Notes under the pieces: model-generated | Seen by the model: only the letters and a program-made list of their open reading frames with translations | Database searches by the model: none | What the model was told of the DNA's origin: nothing | Shown here: positions 54,833-64,000 of the stretch, in pieces | Layout of the letters: every line of letters starts with the position of its first letter | Position numbering within the stretch: position 1 is the stretch's first letter | NCBI GenBank assembly: GCA_016584495.1 | Contig: WAID01000016.1 | Coordinates: 62,001-126,000 of the forward strand | From: Celoporthe dispersa | Taxonomy: Eukaryota > Ascomycota > Sordariomycetes > Diaporthales > Cryphonectriaceae | Direction of reading: 5' to 3' | DNA length: 64,000 nt | Translations under genes and position numbers: made by a program

Positions 54833-56590
54833 ATGGGCCAGCCACTCAATGTCGTCCTGCCGTATAGTCAGGGCGTGGCATCCGGATACACTCTAAGACT
54901 AGCTGGCATAGCCATAGGATCTGTAAGTTGAGACGAGCTTTCTGTATTCAATTAATAGTTCTCCGTCTTCATAGCAACAATGCGCTTCTCAATAGTGCTC
55001 TAGATTGATTGGATTTGTCTCTGCCACTCTAGGCCCTCCTCTGGTACGTTGGTCTCATAGTCTACCGGGTATTCTTCCATCCTCTGGCCAAGTTCCCCGG
55101 GCCTAGGCTCTTCGCAGCCACCAGCATCCCTTGGGTCTACAGGGAGGCCATGGGTACCAGCGTCCAGGAGTCTATCGACCTGCACAAAAAGTATGGCCCC
55201 ATCGTTCGCATCGCCCCCAGCCGCCTCTCCGTGGACGGGTCCATCGGGTTCCCTCAGATCTTTCAGCACCGTCCTGGCAAGCAGGAGTGGTCCAAGCAGC
55301 GCGGGTTCGTCCACGAGCATGACGAGCTCAGCCTGATCGGTGGGTCCCAAGAGGTCCACCGGCGGGCACGGCGACAGCTCGCCTATGCGTTCAGCGACTC
55401 GAGCATGTATGAGCAGGAGCCCTTTGTGAAATTATATGTGGACATGCTGTGCCAGCGACTCAGCGAGAAGGCGGCCTCTGGGGAGACGTTCAACCTTGTC
55501 AGGTGGTTCAACTTCATGACCTTTGACATCATCGGCGATCTGACGTTCAGCGATTCTTTTCACTCGCTCGAATGTGGTGACTACCATCCCTGGGTGCTGC
55601 ACATCATCGAGGGCGTGCGTGGACAGGCCATGAACCGAGCCATCCAACAATTCCCACTTATTGGCCCTATCGCCCGCTCGTTCGGATCCTCTGCCGACAA
55701 CATTGCAAAGGAAGTCGAGGTCAGAAGGCTGGCAGCCGAAAAGGCCCTGCTGAGAAAGGCACAAGGAGAGGCGCCTGGTGGCCGCAGAGACTTTATGACT
55801 TACATGCTCAAGCCGGGGCGCGACGGGAATCCAGGCTTTTCGGAGTCGGAGGTCGTCATCAACTCGCCGCTCCTGGTGCTTGCTGGCAGCGAGACCACAG
55901 CTACGTCCCTGTCGTCCCTGTTCTGGCACCTGGGTCAGCCGAAGTACCGCTCGGTATACGACACGCTGTGCGGCGAGATCCGGACCGCCTTCAAGAGCGA
56001 GGACGACGTTAATATGAAGTCGGTGGCCGGCCTGCCGTACTTGCACGCTGTGATCGAGGAGAACTTGCGAATTTTCCCTCCTGCTGCTGAGACGCCTCCT
56101 CGTATCTCGCCTGGCGCTGAGCTCAATGGCGAGTTCATCCCCAAAGGTGTAAGTAACTGTTCCATCTTGCAACGTCCCAGAGAAGTAATTACCTCGCCCA
56201 TGGCTGATCTTTTCTATCCTACCTCCCCACCAGACCTCCGTCACAGTCTACCAGCACGGTACCTACCATAACCCAGCCAATTTTGCCGATCCAGACGCCC
56301 TCCGGCCCGAACGCTGGCTCCCGGCCACACACCCACTGTACAACTCCATGTTCGCCAGCGACAACCACGCCGCCTTCAAACCCTTCAGCTTCGGGACCCG
56401 CGACTGTATCGGCAAGAACCTCGCGTACTCGGAGCTTCGCCTCGTTGTGGCCCGCATCCTCCTGCGGTTCGATTATGAGCTCGCCCCGGACCAGGAGAAC
56501 TGGGCCAGCACACAGCTGGCATTCATCGTGTGGGATAAGCCGCCTCTGAATGTCGTTTTTAAGGAGAGACAAGTTGAGAGTAAAGTGTAG
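54833..56590 (+). CDS. Cytochrome P450 monooxygenase
   Basis: Three exons (54833-54922, 55033-56148, 56234-56590) give 520 residues. Exon 1 plus the start of exon 2 form an N-terminal membrane anchor (SGYTLRLAGIAIGS then ALLWYVGLIVYRVFFHPLAKFPGP), with the proline-rich hinge. The I-helix oxygen-binding motif AGSETT is at 314-319, the K-helix ExxR at 373-376 (ENLR), and the heme-binding loop FSFGTRDCIG at 453-462 with the axial Cys at 460. All essential residues are intact. The layout resembles fungal CYP65-like clan proteins (isotrichodermin C-15 hydroxylase-like in annotation), acting in the ER membrane with a P450 reductase. Substrate unknown. Both introns use GTAAGT donors. A second, decayed P450 lies 4.4 kb downstream in the opposite orientation. 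Confidence 0.95.
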
Positions 56591-58082
56591 GAGGACTTTG
56601 ACTCACAAGTGGTATTCAGATTGACATTGTGTGGGAGAGAAAGTATGTTAGCAAGCTGTAATGAATGTGCATCAGGAATGTACATTGTGCCAGGAGTTTT
56701 ACATTAGTGACCGGAATATGAGGAGCCTCGCTCGCATGACCAGTAAAGAGATGAACTGTGACAAAGTGATCAAATCAAGATTACACTAGGTACATTCATC
56801 AGAAAATCCTAAAATTTGTCCGTAAATACACGTATAGAGTCAACGCGCGTTAAGTTGAAGCATCAGTTGTGTGTTCCTTCTGTACTTTTAGGTAGGGAAG
56901 TATCAGGATCACTCACTGTATGCCTTTATTCTTCAGCAACGCCTGCCTGTCATTGGCACACCACAGGAATACTCAGCATTAAATTCATACCCATCTAGTA
57001 CGATTCATTAATGTACTGGAGTAACGCAGTGGCGAGACGCCTGGGGCCTGCCGTCAGGGCGTGGTTCGTTCGGCAGTCCATGGCCAAACACACACACATA
57101 CACACGCGGTCGTAAATAGATAATCTCACAGAACGAAATCAGAGAATAGATTGGAAAAATAATCCCACAGAGCATGGCACCTGGTATCAAGGTCCTTTTC
57201 GAGGATCTATAATGTATATACGGCCTCTAATAGTGCTCACTTCCGTCGAACGGGCTCGGGATTGCGATTCTAATTATGATACTGCATTATAAAAATTTGC
57301 ATCCACCTTTTCTTCCCAATGTACACACACATGTATATTTTCTTTGTATTTTTCTTCTCTTCTTTTCTCCCTCTCCTCACCACCTTCGGTCAATATCCAT
57401 GCGTGCAAAATCAAACACATACCGTTCTCAATGTCAAGTACAGCCCTGCAACACAAGTTAACTGAACTGAGGTGACATTATTCTATTCCTTTTTTTGCCT
57501 GCCATCTTCAGCCGGAAAATGAACATTGTCCACCTTGAAGAGATCAATATACTCGCTGATGAGACTTTCATAGGCTTCGATCATGAGAACAAAGATCACA
57601 AAAAAAAAAAAAGCCGGTCTCTTTAAAGTGTTACACACCAAGACTCCACCTGACCCTGCCTCCCCTGATCTACTATACCCAAAGCATGTAAGTTTGGTGG
57701 GCACCCGCTGTCAGCCTTATCAGGGCCCCCTGTTTAGAACCCCACCAGCAGCGTCATGGGGCGCTGTCCCACTGCAGTCCGGCCTCGCCCGTGACGTGCC
57801 CTGCGGCTCTGTCGCCTTGCCTGGCCTCGACTCGACAACTGTGACACACCACACAACGAACTGGCCTCACGAATCTAGGCCAACCCTCTGATGAACCGGA
57901 GAAGAAGGACACCTGGACCACGATACAACCTAACAGGCTTGATAACAAAGACAACACACCTCCCTGCCAACAGCTCTCTCTCTCCCCCCCCCCCCCCTGT
58001 CTTTTCTCTCTCTCTTCCGAGGGCGACTCGCGAGCAAGCACCCAGTGCCGAGGTTCTCTACGGCTCACCACCGCCCACCACG
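56591..58082. other. Intergenic, no gene seen
   Basis: 1.5 kb; P450 3' flank and the SGNH hydrolase promoter/leader. The last 190 bp remain open in the SGNH frame, so a longer N-terminus is possible but unlikely. Confidence 0.55.
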
Positions 58083-59108
58083 ATGGCCACGACGACGCCC
58101 AGATCTCCCGGCCAAGTCATGCTTCCCAGCCCACGCGCATCACCCTCACCCCGCAGGCCCGACCTCGACGACACGGCGACGACAGCAGCCATCCCGAACG
58201 CGACCTCGTCCTCCTCCTCCTCCTCTCCTCTCCAGCCACGGCCCAAGAAGCGCTCCCTCCGCATCCTCTGCTTCGGCGACTCCCTGACCTGGGGCTACCA
58301 CTCCAGCCCGCCCCCCATCGACGGCTCCCCCTGCCACCCCTACAGCCATGCCCTCGCCGCTGTCCTGTCGCGCGCGTTCCCCGCCCTCCACATCGAGGCG
58401 CACGTCGACGGCCTGCCGGGCGACGTGGTCAGCACCCCCGGCAGCCGGTTCCTGTCCCGCATCGAGCCCAAGTTCCTGACCAAGGGGGGCGGCACGCCGT
58501 ACGACTGGACGATTGTGCTGGGCGGGACGAACGATCTCGCGCTGAGGCTGGCGCCCGAGGTCGTCTTCGAGGAGCTGAGGAGGGTGTGGGCTGTGCCGCT
58601 GAGCAAGGGCGGGCGCGTGCTGGCCTGTACTGTGCCGGAGGCGGGCGGGGAGAGGGCGGGGAGGGACAAGGCTGCGAGGAGGAAGGCTGCGCTGAATAAC
58701 CTGATCAAGGACCACAGGCAGGAGAACTTGTAGGTTTGACCAACCTCGGGTGGGATGTGTGTGTGTGTGTGTGTGTGTGTGGTGATGCTGACCTGTTTGT
58801 GTGCCAGCCACGTCTTTGATCTCAACGCCGCGATACCATACAGGAGCATGTGTGAGGAGGAGCGCGAGAGGTACTGGGACGACGCCGTCCACCTGACCCC
58901 GGACGGGTATGATCTGATGGGTGAGAAGATCGCCGCCCACCTGGTCGACCTCATCATGCCCCCCGGCCGGCTGCAGTCGAACGGCGAGAGGGCACCCAAG
59001 AAGAGGAGGCTGTTTAGGGACGATGACAAGAACTTTGAAGAGGAGGAGGGCGACGACTCGCTTCTGGACCAGGGGTACTATGTTGTCCGTCGGAAGGATC
59101 TGGAATAA
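58083..59108 (+). CDS. SGNH (GDSL-type) hydrolase
   Basis: Exons 58083-58729 and 58808-59108, 315 residues. A low-complexity Pro/Ser/Thr N-terminus of about 55 residues leads to block I GDSLTWGY (Ser67), block II GLPGD (Gly112 region), block III GGTNDL (Asn149) and block V DAVHLTPDGY with Asp241 and His244, so the full SGNH catalytic set is present. The C-terminus carries a basic KKRR stretch and an acidic tail. No signal peptide, so an intracellular esterase or lipase is likely; substrate unknown. The ATG at 58083 has a good context; an in-frame ATG at 57891 would add 64 low-complexity residues. The donor is TT|GTAGGT, giving ENFHVFDLN across the junction. The intron contains a long TG microsatellite. 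Confidence 0.92.
58755..58781. repeat. (TG)n microsatellite inside an intron
   Basis: About 13 TG units fill much of the 78-bp intron (58730-58807) of the SGNH hydrolase gene. Length changes here would alter intron size near the lower limit for fungal splicing. Confidence 0.95.
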
Positions 59109-59385
59109 GGAAGCAAGGTGGCGTTTCTCTACGGGTGGGCTTGGCTTTGGGTCAACTTTATGGCGAGGCGTTGGGCAGAAGGTGAGCAGACACGTGCGAA
59201 CAGGTGGGACTCTTGGTTAGATCGGATTGATCAGAGGCTGGTTCATAATGTCATTATTGCCTGCGCCGGGTCCGTGGTATCGTCTCAGCTCTAGAGAAGA
59301 CGAGGAAGAGAGAAGAGAAAGGGGGAGAAGGGGGGAGGAAAAAAGGATCTCCCACCCAGGTAGCCAATGGTCGTCCTCTTCCGGT

Positions 59386-60567
59386 CTAGACCATCAGGTT
59401 CTGGGAAACAAATACAGGTATCTCCTGCTGCATGAAGGCCACCACGTTCTCGACCTCCTCTGCCACGCCCAAGACATTACTGTCCCACTGCCGGATCGCA
59501 CCAGCACCGTTCATCTCCCCCTCGTCCTCAAAGGCGATACGCCCATCAAGCTGGTCGATCTTGCCCCGCAGCCGTCCCTGCTCGATCATCTTGGCCGTGG
59601 TCACCTCCGCCTTGGCCGCGTTCAGGCCCAGCAGCACCCCGAGCGCCTCAAGGTCGATGTTGGCATAGAGCCGCGAGACCGCCAGCAGGTTGTGCTCCAC
59701 CATAGCCCTGGCCAGGACGGTGGACCCGTCCGCGGTGGTGGCGAGCTGGTGCGGCTGCAGGCTCTGCGCGAACTTGTCCACCTCGGCAGGGTCGATCAGG
59801 CGGTCGAGGAACATCTTCTCCAGTATACCAAACTGCTCCAGGCCGGCGGCCCGCTCGTCCTTATACAGCCGTCCCAGGGCCCTACTCCGGGACGGACCGG
59901 CAGGGGCGAGGATGGCGCACTTGATGGCCTCGCCCAGGGTGCGCAGCCTGTCGTCCTCGGCGACGGCAGGGAGGAAGCTGATCTCGTGGTACGCCTGGCT
60001 GGCGGACAGGAACTGGCGCTTGGAGTCGTTGATGCGGGCGGCGGAGAGGCGGAAGTGGAGCTGGGCCTCGGGGTCGGTGATGTCGTAGATGATGGCCTTG
60101 AGCTTGTTCAGATACGTCTCGGCGAGGGTGGGGTCGTCCTCCTCCAGGTACAGCCGCACGATGCGGATCCAGATCTGGCACTTGTTCTCCGTGGACACCC
60201 GCCTCTGCGAGGACTCGAGAGGGATCTCGGCAAGGACGCGGGCCGCGGCGCCGTAGTCTTCGTTGGCCTCGTGGCCGTCGGCGATGAGCTCCCGCAGCAG
60301 GGCCGCCTGCTCGAGGAAGGAGGAGGAGGCGGTCGGAGAGGCATTGAGGATGTCTATGGTGTGAGTGCCCACCTCGACCCACAGGTCGTAGTCCTCGCGG
60401 CGGCGGAGGGCGTTGGTGAAGCTGGTGAGGAGGGTGCGCGTGCCCACAATGCCCCTGGACGAGTCCAAGATCTCGTCGGCTATGGTGTTGAACTCTTGGG
60501 CGGACGAGGCCTGCGAGAGGGCGTTCTCGAGGGCTTGGGCATCGTCAGAGCCCTGCTGGGAGGCCAT
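59386..60567 (-). CDS. csn4: COP9 signalosome subunit 4 (PCI domain)
   Basis: Single exon, 393 residues, matching the usual length of about 400. Helical repeats in the N-terminal two thirds include ENKCQIWIRIVRLYLEEDD and LSAARINDSKRQFLSASQAYHEIS, typical of CSN4. The C-terminal PCI winged-helix domain follows (LARAMVEHNLLAVSRLYANIDLEALGVLLGL...AKMIEQGRLRGKIDQLDGRI) and the tail VAFMQQEIPVF. The COP9 signalosome removes NEDD8 from cullins and in fungi also affects development and secondary metabolism. It is the only clearly conserved housekeeping gene in the window, and its frame is intact. It converges with the SGNH hydrolase gene, 277 bp apart. Confidence 0.95.
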   Translation of the reverse strand: MASQQGSDDAQALENALSQASSAQEFNTIADEILDSSRGIVGTRTLLTSFTNALRRREDYDLWVEVGTHTIDILNASPTASSSFLEQAALLRELIADGHEANEDYGAAARVLAEIPLESSQRRVSTENKCQIWIRIVRLYLEEDDPTLAETYLNKLKAIIYDITDPEAQLHFRLSAARINDSKRQFLSASQAYHEISFLPAVAEDDRLRTLGEAIKCAILAPAGPSRSRALGRLYKDERAAGLEQFGILEKMFLDRLIDPAEVDKFAQSLQPHQLATTADGSTVLARAMVEHNLLAVSRLYANIDLEALGVLLGLNAAKAEVTTAKMIEQGRLRGKIDQLDGRIAFEDEGEMNGAGAIRQWDSNVLGVAEEVENVVAFMQQEIPVFVSQNLMV

Positions 60568-61002
60568 CGCGTTTCTGTGCGTGTGTAAGGCGCTGCGCCC
60601 CGCCGAGTAGCTGGTTTGACTGCTGCGTATGGATCAGGAGGAGGAGGGAGGTTGGTGGTTGTGCTGTATGGAGGTCCCAAATGATGACCAGTCTGGACAA
60701 TAGACGTAACGTCGGCGCCTGGCAAGCTGCAGTGGGCTAGGGAACCCTGAAGAGCTCTGGTGGGGTTGCTCAGCGGCAGGGCGGCAGGCAAGAGCCCTGT
60801 CCGCCAGGGAATGCGGGGGCTGCAAGGGCTGGGGGTCCCTTCTGTAGGCTGGTTGGCTAGGCCCTAGAAGGTAGGGTCAGTACTACTACGGTAGGGCGGT
60901 GGGCCTTCCTTACAGCACGTCCGGTAGTATTGCGCTTTCGATCTGCCGTGCTCATGACCGGTTTCTCCTTTCATATGTAACCATCACACATCCATCTAGC
61001 GA
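60568..61002. other. Intergenic, csn4 promoter
   Basis: 435 bp between the csn4 start and the P450 relic. It carries an exact TACTACGGTA at 60884, about 320 bp upstream of the csn4 ATG. Confidence 0.6.
60884..60893 (+). repeat. Dispersed TACTACGGTA motif, copy 4
   Basis: Exact copy of the intergenic 10-mer, preceded by TAC as in copy 1 (TACTACTACGGTA). Confidence 0.5.
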
Positions 61003-61560
61003 TCATTTAACCTGGGGCCAGAATGCCGACAACATCTGGTATCCAGGACCCAGTGAGCCCATCACAGAATGAAGGACACTGCCAGGTTCGACCAGTCCTC
61101 TCCTCCGCATAGAAATCTTGGGCTGCGGATTGGTAACGCCCGCACTGCCTATCGAGATTCCCTTTGGGTCCTCGCATCCCTCTGCCAGCTCCCAGTCATA
61201 TTCGAGGAGCAGACGGCATGACGGAATTCTTACCACAGCTGCTGCGAGGAACCGCCCGGGACAGGCGTGTTGTCCATACCCAAGGACAAGGTAGGTTGCA
61301 GGTGCGTCGACAAGTCGAGCCATCTATTACTCCTTGGTCAGCTTTTTTCTTCATGTTTGCAGCGTCAGTCGTTGGGAAATACACACAGCCTCCTCTCCGG
61401 TCTGCTGGTACATGCTGTGAACAGGTCCGGATCGTGTTCCGGAGATCTCTGGGTCCGTCATCCTGTCCTGAACAAATGTGCTGCTGCCCTGCGGCTGGTG
61501 GATGCTGCGTGAGAGGGTCACGGCATCGAGGGCGATGTATTTCAAGGAGATATAATACCA
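61003..61560 (-). pseudogene. Cytochrome P450 relic (C-terminal part)
   Basis: Two pieces in the same minus-strand frame resemble the end of a fungal P450. The upstream piece has YIALDAVTLSRSIHQPQGSS, then DRMTDPEIS and SMYQQTGEEA, matching the stretch between ExxR and the heme loop. The downstream piece has the heme-binding loop GYGQHACPGRFLAA with the Cys intact and the helix after it (VRIPSCRLLLEYDWEL). Between them lie three in-frame stops (TGA, TAA, TAG) within about 35 bases. Upstream of 61560 I find no I-helix or ExxR part. It is therefore a truncated, decayed gene. Its heme loop (ACPGRF) differs from that of the intact P450 at 54.8 kb (DCIGKN), so it is not a recent duplicate of it. 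Confidence 0.85.
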
Positions 61561-64000
61561 AACCTCGTCACCTAGAAGACAATCCGCTGGTGCTAGGCTT
61601 GTACCTCACCCTTTTAGTGTCTACTATCCTAGGTACCTCGTGGAGTCCTCACAGATGTCAGCTGGATTCTTCCTCTAGAAATCACATTGTCGAGCAGACT
61701 TCACATTCTTGGAGGATGGAAAATAACGTAGCGACTGCGCCAGGCTGCTCTTTCACAGCACACATTCCAATAAATTAACCCCCTGTGTGTCCATAGCCAA
61801 ACCTCCCTTAAGGCTGAGAAGACAAGGTACAAGTTCAAATTGTGGTCTAGGTCAGAGCGTTTTATGCCGATATGCAAGGTGCTTTATGAGAAAATTATAG
61901 CCTGTAATCATGTGCATAGCTAGAGCTATATAATCGCCGGCCAATCATCCAAATACCAATCCTTGCTTTATCGGACCAGTGCCCACCTACTGACTGACTT
62001 ATGAATAATACTACCTTCCAGCACACGCACGCGGCTACCGAACGGGCACCCACTGCGGCCCGGCCGCACGTGAAGCGAGACCATATGGCAACTCCGTCAG
62101 TGAGGAGAAGGTCTTATTCCACATCTCGTCATCGCTACTGGAATGATCCCCGCCCCCCGAATGTTTGATCTGTCAGCTGTGGGTGCCCATCTGTGTTTCG
62201 AGAGGTCGTTTGCTTCCCCGCCCCCAATCTCGACCCTGTAAAGGTTGCAGTCCACCCCCCGCCGTCAGGACGCTGGTACCTCCTCGGTGGGCCCATTCGT
62301 AGCTTGGCCTGGGCGGAATTAACCTTCTTGTCATACGGCATTGGGTTTTTCGTTGATTAAGTTTTGATGGCGGTCATGGTGCTCAGAGGCTTGGGGATCC
62401 TGCTTGGCGTTGGTAGCCCAGATGCGCACTGACGAGCCGGGCTATACACACAAAAGTAAAACTCTTTTTTAGCGCCTGGGATTTATCCGGTGCCACGGAT
62501 ACAAGATTGATATAGTGCTACTAAGAGTGGTTCTATCGGTCATGCCTAGGTGGCAGCTAGGACACTATCACGCGAGAGCATGTTCTGGGTAGAAGAGGCG
62601 CCAAGGGAACGCCTGAGAAATAGCGGACTGTTGTGTGGTTTTCAGGTACACCCGAAGGCGTATAGTGATGATGATAGTGTTGTTAGAAGGTATAAGTAAG
62701 TAAGATATGAGACGAGTGACAAGTATCATTGCCTTATCAGAGTTCAAGACACAGAGACAAGTCAAGAGGGCCGGGGTAGGAGGCAACGACAAGGACATGA
62801 CAACACGATCGGCGCTGTTTCCTAGTAATAAGATAGTGGTCAATATATTTGAGGTTTCTATACAGAGGCGGTCTATAATTTTATTGTAGTTAATCGACTT
62901 CTTAGCCTTCGACGGCGAAGGCTGCCTGTTCATAGCTTTGCCTGAATAGGTGAAAATGGTGGGCTTGCAGCTCAAATGAGATATTGTTCCATCTAAATGT
63001 CACTTTTTTATCCCCTCTATATTTGCAATAATAAATATGCAGATATTAGCAGCCGCCTTCTTGTCATCAAAGTGATGACATATCAAGTCAGTCTTCCTCT
63101 GAGCGGAGAGTCCCTCCCTCGGCGACGTGCTCTCAGAAAACGGAGTTGATTGATAGTCACAAGTAGTGAATATATCTCAAATATGAAGCAGCATGCAAGT
63201 GCTGAGTGGCTGGTACAACCTTCTCATATGGCAACTCCCTGCGAGAATTGACTTAATATTGCTGGAGTCATGTGCATTGTATCGGGTTCTTAATGTGTTC
63301 TGGTTGCGCTGTCTTCAACTTATGACATTGCTAGTACGCTTGCTGAGATTCTGAGACTAGTAGAAAAGCAATAGCTTCTGACAGTGTGCACCGGGCCGCA
63401 GTCTTCGCAGCCTTGTCTGCGGGTGCTGTTCAGACTAATTTCCTGCGCATGCTAGATTTGATAGGCAGTCGCGCCAGAGGACACGTATTAGACAATGCTG
63501 CTCAACTTTGACTGCAACCCAATTTAACTTTTCTCTTTGCAACTAGCAAAGGCGCTATTCAGGATGTAATGCTACGAAAACTAGGAGGAGCCCCATGTCC
63601 GCCCCACGAGGCTTCCACGCGGGATCCTATTTTTATATCTCTTCTTTATTTGCCAATTTTACGGCACGACCAAGTCCGCCCAGGAGGTACTCTAAGGAAA
63701 AGTAACCGCCACATCCCGACAGAACTACTGATGCGGTTCTTTTGGGGCACAAGACAGGAGAGGACTAGCCCAGGAGAAAAGAAGGGGTGGGGGGTGGGGG
63801 GTGAGTAGAAGATGCTGAACGGTCCCATACACCTCATGTCTTGTCCCTGATATCAATCCTTTGTTGCGCACGATTCTGGATGTCCTAGACAGTGGTGGAG
63901 ACCTCGAGTGATACCTGCGACCCATGTGTATATATGTGCGTAGTAGGCTTGATCCTCGAGACCGCGCAGTGACAGGAGACTTTGTAACTTCCCTCGTTGG
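61561..64000. other. AT-rich gene-poor region
   Basis: No supportable gene. It holds a perfect 8-bp-stem hairpin at 62904-62923 and an open minus-strand frame near 62568-62975 that has no recognisable motif. It may contain old mobile-element remains, but I can identify none. Confidence 0.5.
62904..62923. repeat. Perfect inverted repeat
   Basis: AGCCTTCG and CGAAGGCT separated by ACGG form an 8-bp stem with a 4-base loop, in AT-rich DNA downstream of nothing I can call coding. Confidence 0.7.

Noticed and set aside
57891..58082. Longer N-terminus of the SGNH hydrolase starting at 57891
   Set aside because: In frame and open, but low-complexity, and the ATG at 58083 has a better start context; kept only as an alternative.
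62568..62975. 135-residue minus-strand open frame in AT-rich DNA
   Set aside because: No recognisable domain; I considered a mobile-element remnant but see no diagnostic motif or terminal repeats.
1..64000. CRISPR arrays, rRNA genes, PKS, NRPS, terpene cyclase, intact transposase or reverse transcriptase
   Set aside because: Looked for on both strands by motif; none seen.

Overview
This window is nuclear DNA of a filamentous ascomycete (Pezizomycotina; a Sordariomycete-like fungus is my best guess, but the sequence does not settle this). Evidence: genes carry 0-4 short introns (about 55-195 bp) with GT..AG ends and CTAAC/CTGAC-type branch sites; there is a COP9 signalosome subunit; the gene content is typical of plant-associated moulds (polygalacturonase, alpha-L-rhamnosidase, LysM protein, small secreted protein, many transporters and oxidoreductases). 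Long gene-free stretches are rich in purine/pyrimidine-skewed low-complexity DNA and microsatellites. I see no rRNA, convincing tRNA, CRISPR array, or intact transposon.

Layout. 0-4.1 kb: no gene, microsatellite-rich. 4.1-8.5 kb: a small secreted protein and a GH28 polygalacturonase, both on the minus strand. 11.2-14.1 kb: a GFA-domain (CENP-V/GFA) protein and a seven-helix rhodopsin-domain membrane protein. 14.1-18.4 kb: gene-free. 18.4-20.3 kb: a DHA1-type MFS transporter. 23.9-26.2 kb: a GH78 alpha-L-rhamnosidase. 26.9-41.0 kb: a dense block of small-molecule genes (glutathione transferase, ATP-grasp ligase, a disordered hypothetical, acyl-CoA dehydrogenase, MFS transporter, FAD monooxygenase, aldo/keto reductase, DUF1275 membrane protein). 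42.2-50.9 kb: a cytochrome-b2-type FMN dehydrogenase, a PNPOx-like flavin protein, a LysM protein, an atypical SDR. 52.1-52.7 kb: a coiled-coil protein. 54.8-60.6 kb: a cytochrome P450, an SGNH hydrolase and COP9 subunit 4. 61.0-61.6 kb: a P450 relic. 61.6-64 kb: AT-rich, gene-poor.

How the genes fit together. The polygalacturonase and rhamnosidase both act on pectin. The 26.9-41.0 kb block has the tailoring, transport and detoxification content of a biosynthetic gene cluster but no PKS, NRPS or terpene cyclase; the ATP-grasp protein is the only obvious bond-forming enzyme. A divergent 980-bp promoter links its MFS transporter and FAD monooxygenase.

The most important technical observation is that at least six genes between 25.6 and 52.2 kb are broken by single-base length changes, mostly in short homopolymer runs (one gene carries two that compensate each other). 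Each gene is otherwise intact. Base-level assembly error is the simplest explanation; recent pseudogenisation is the alternative.
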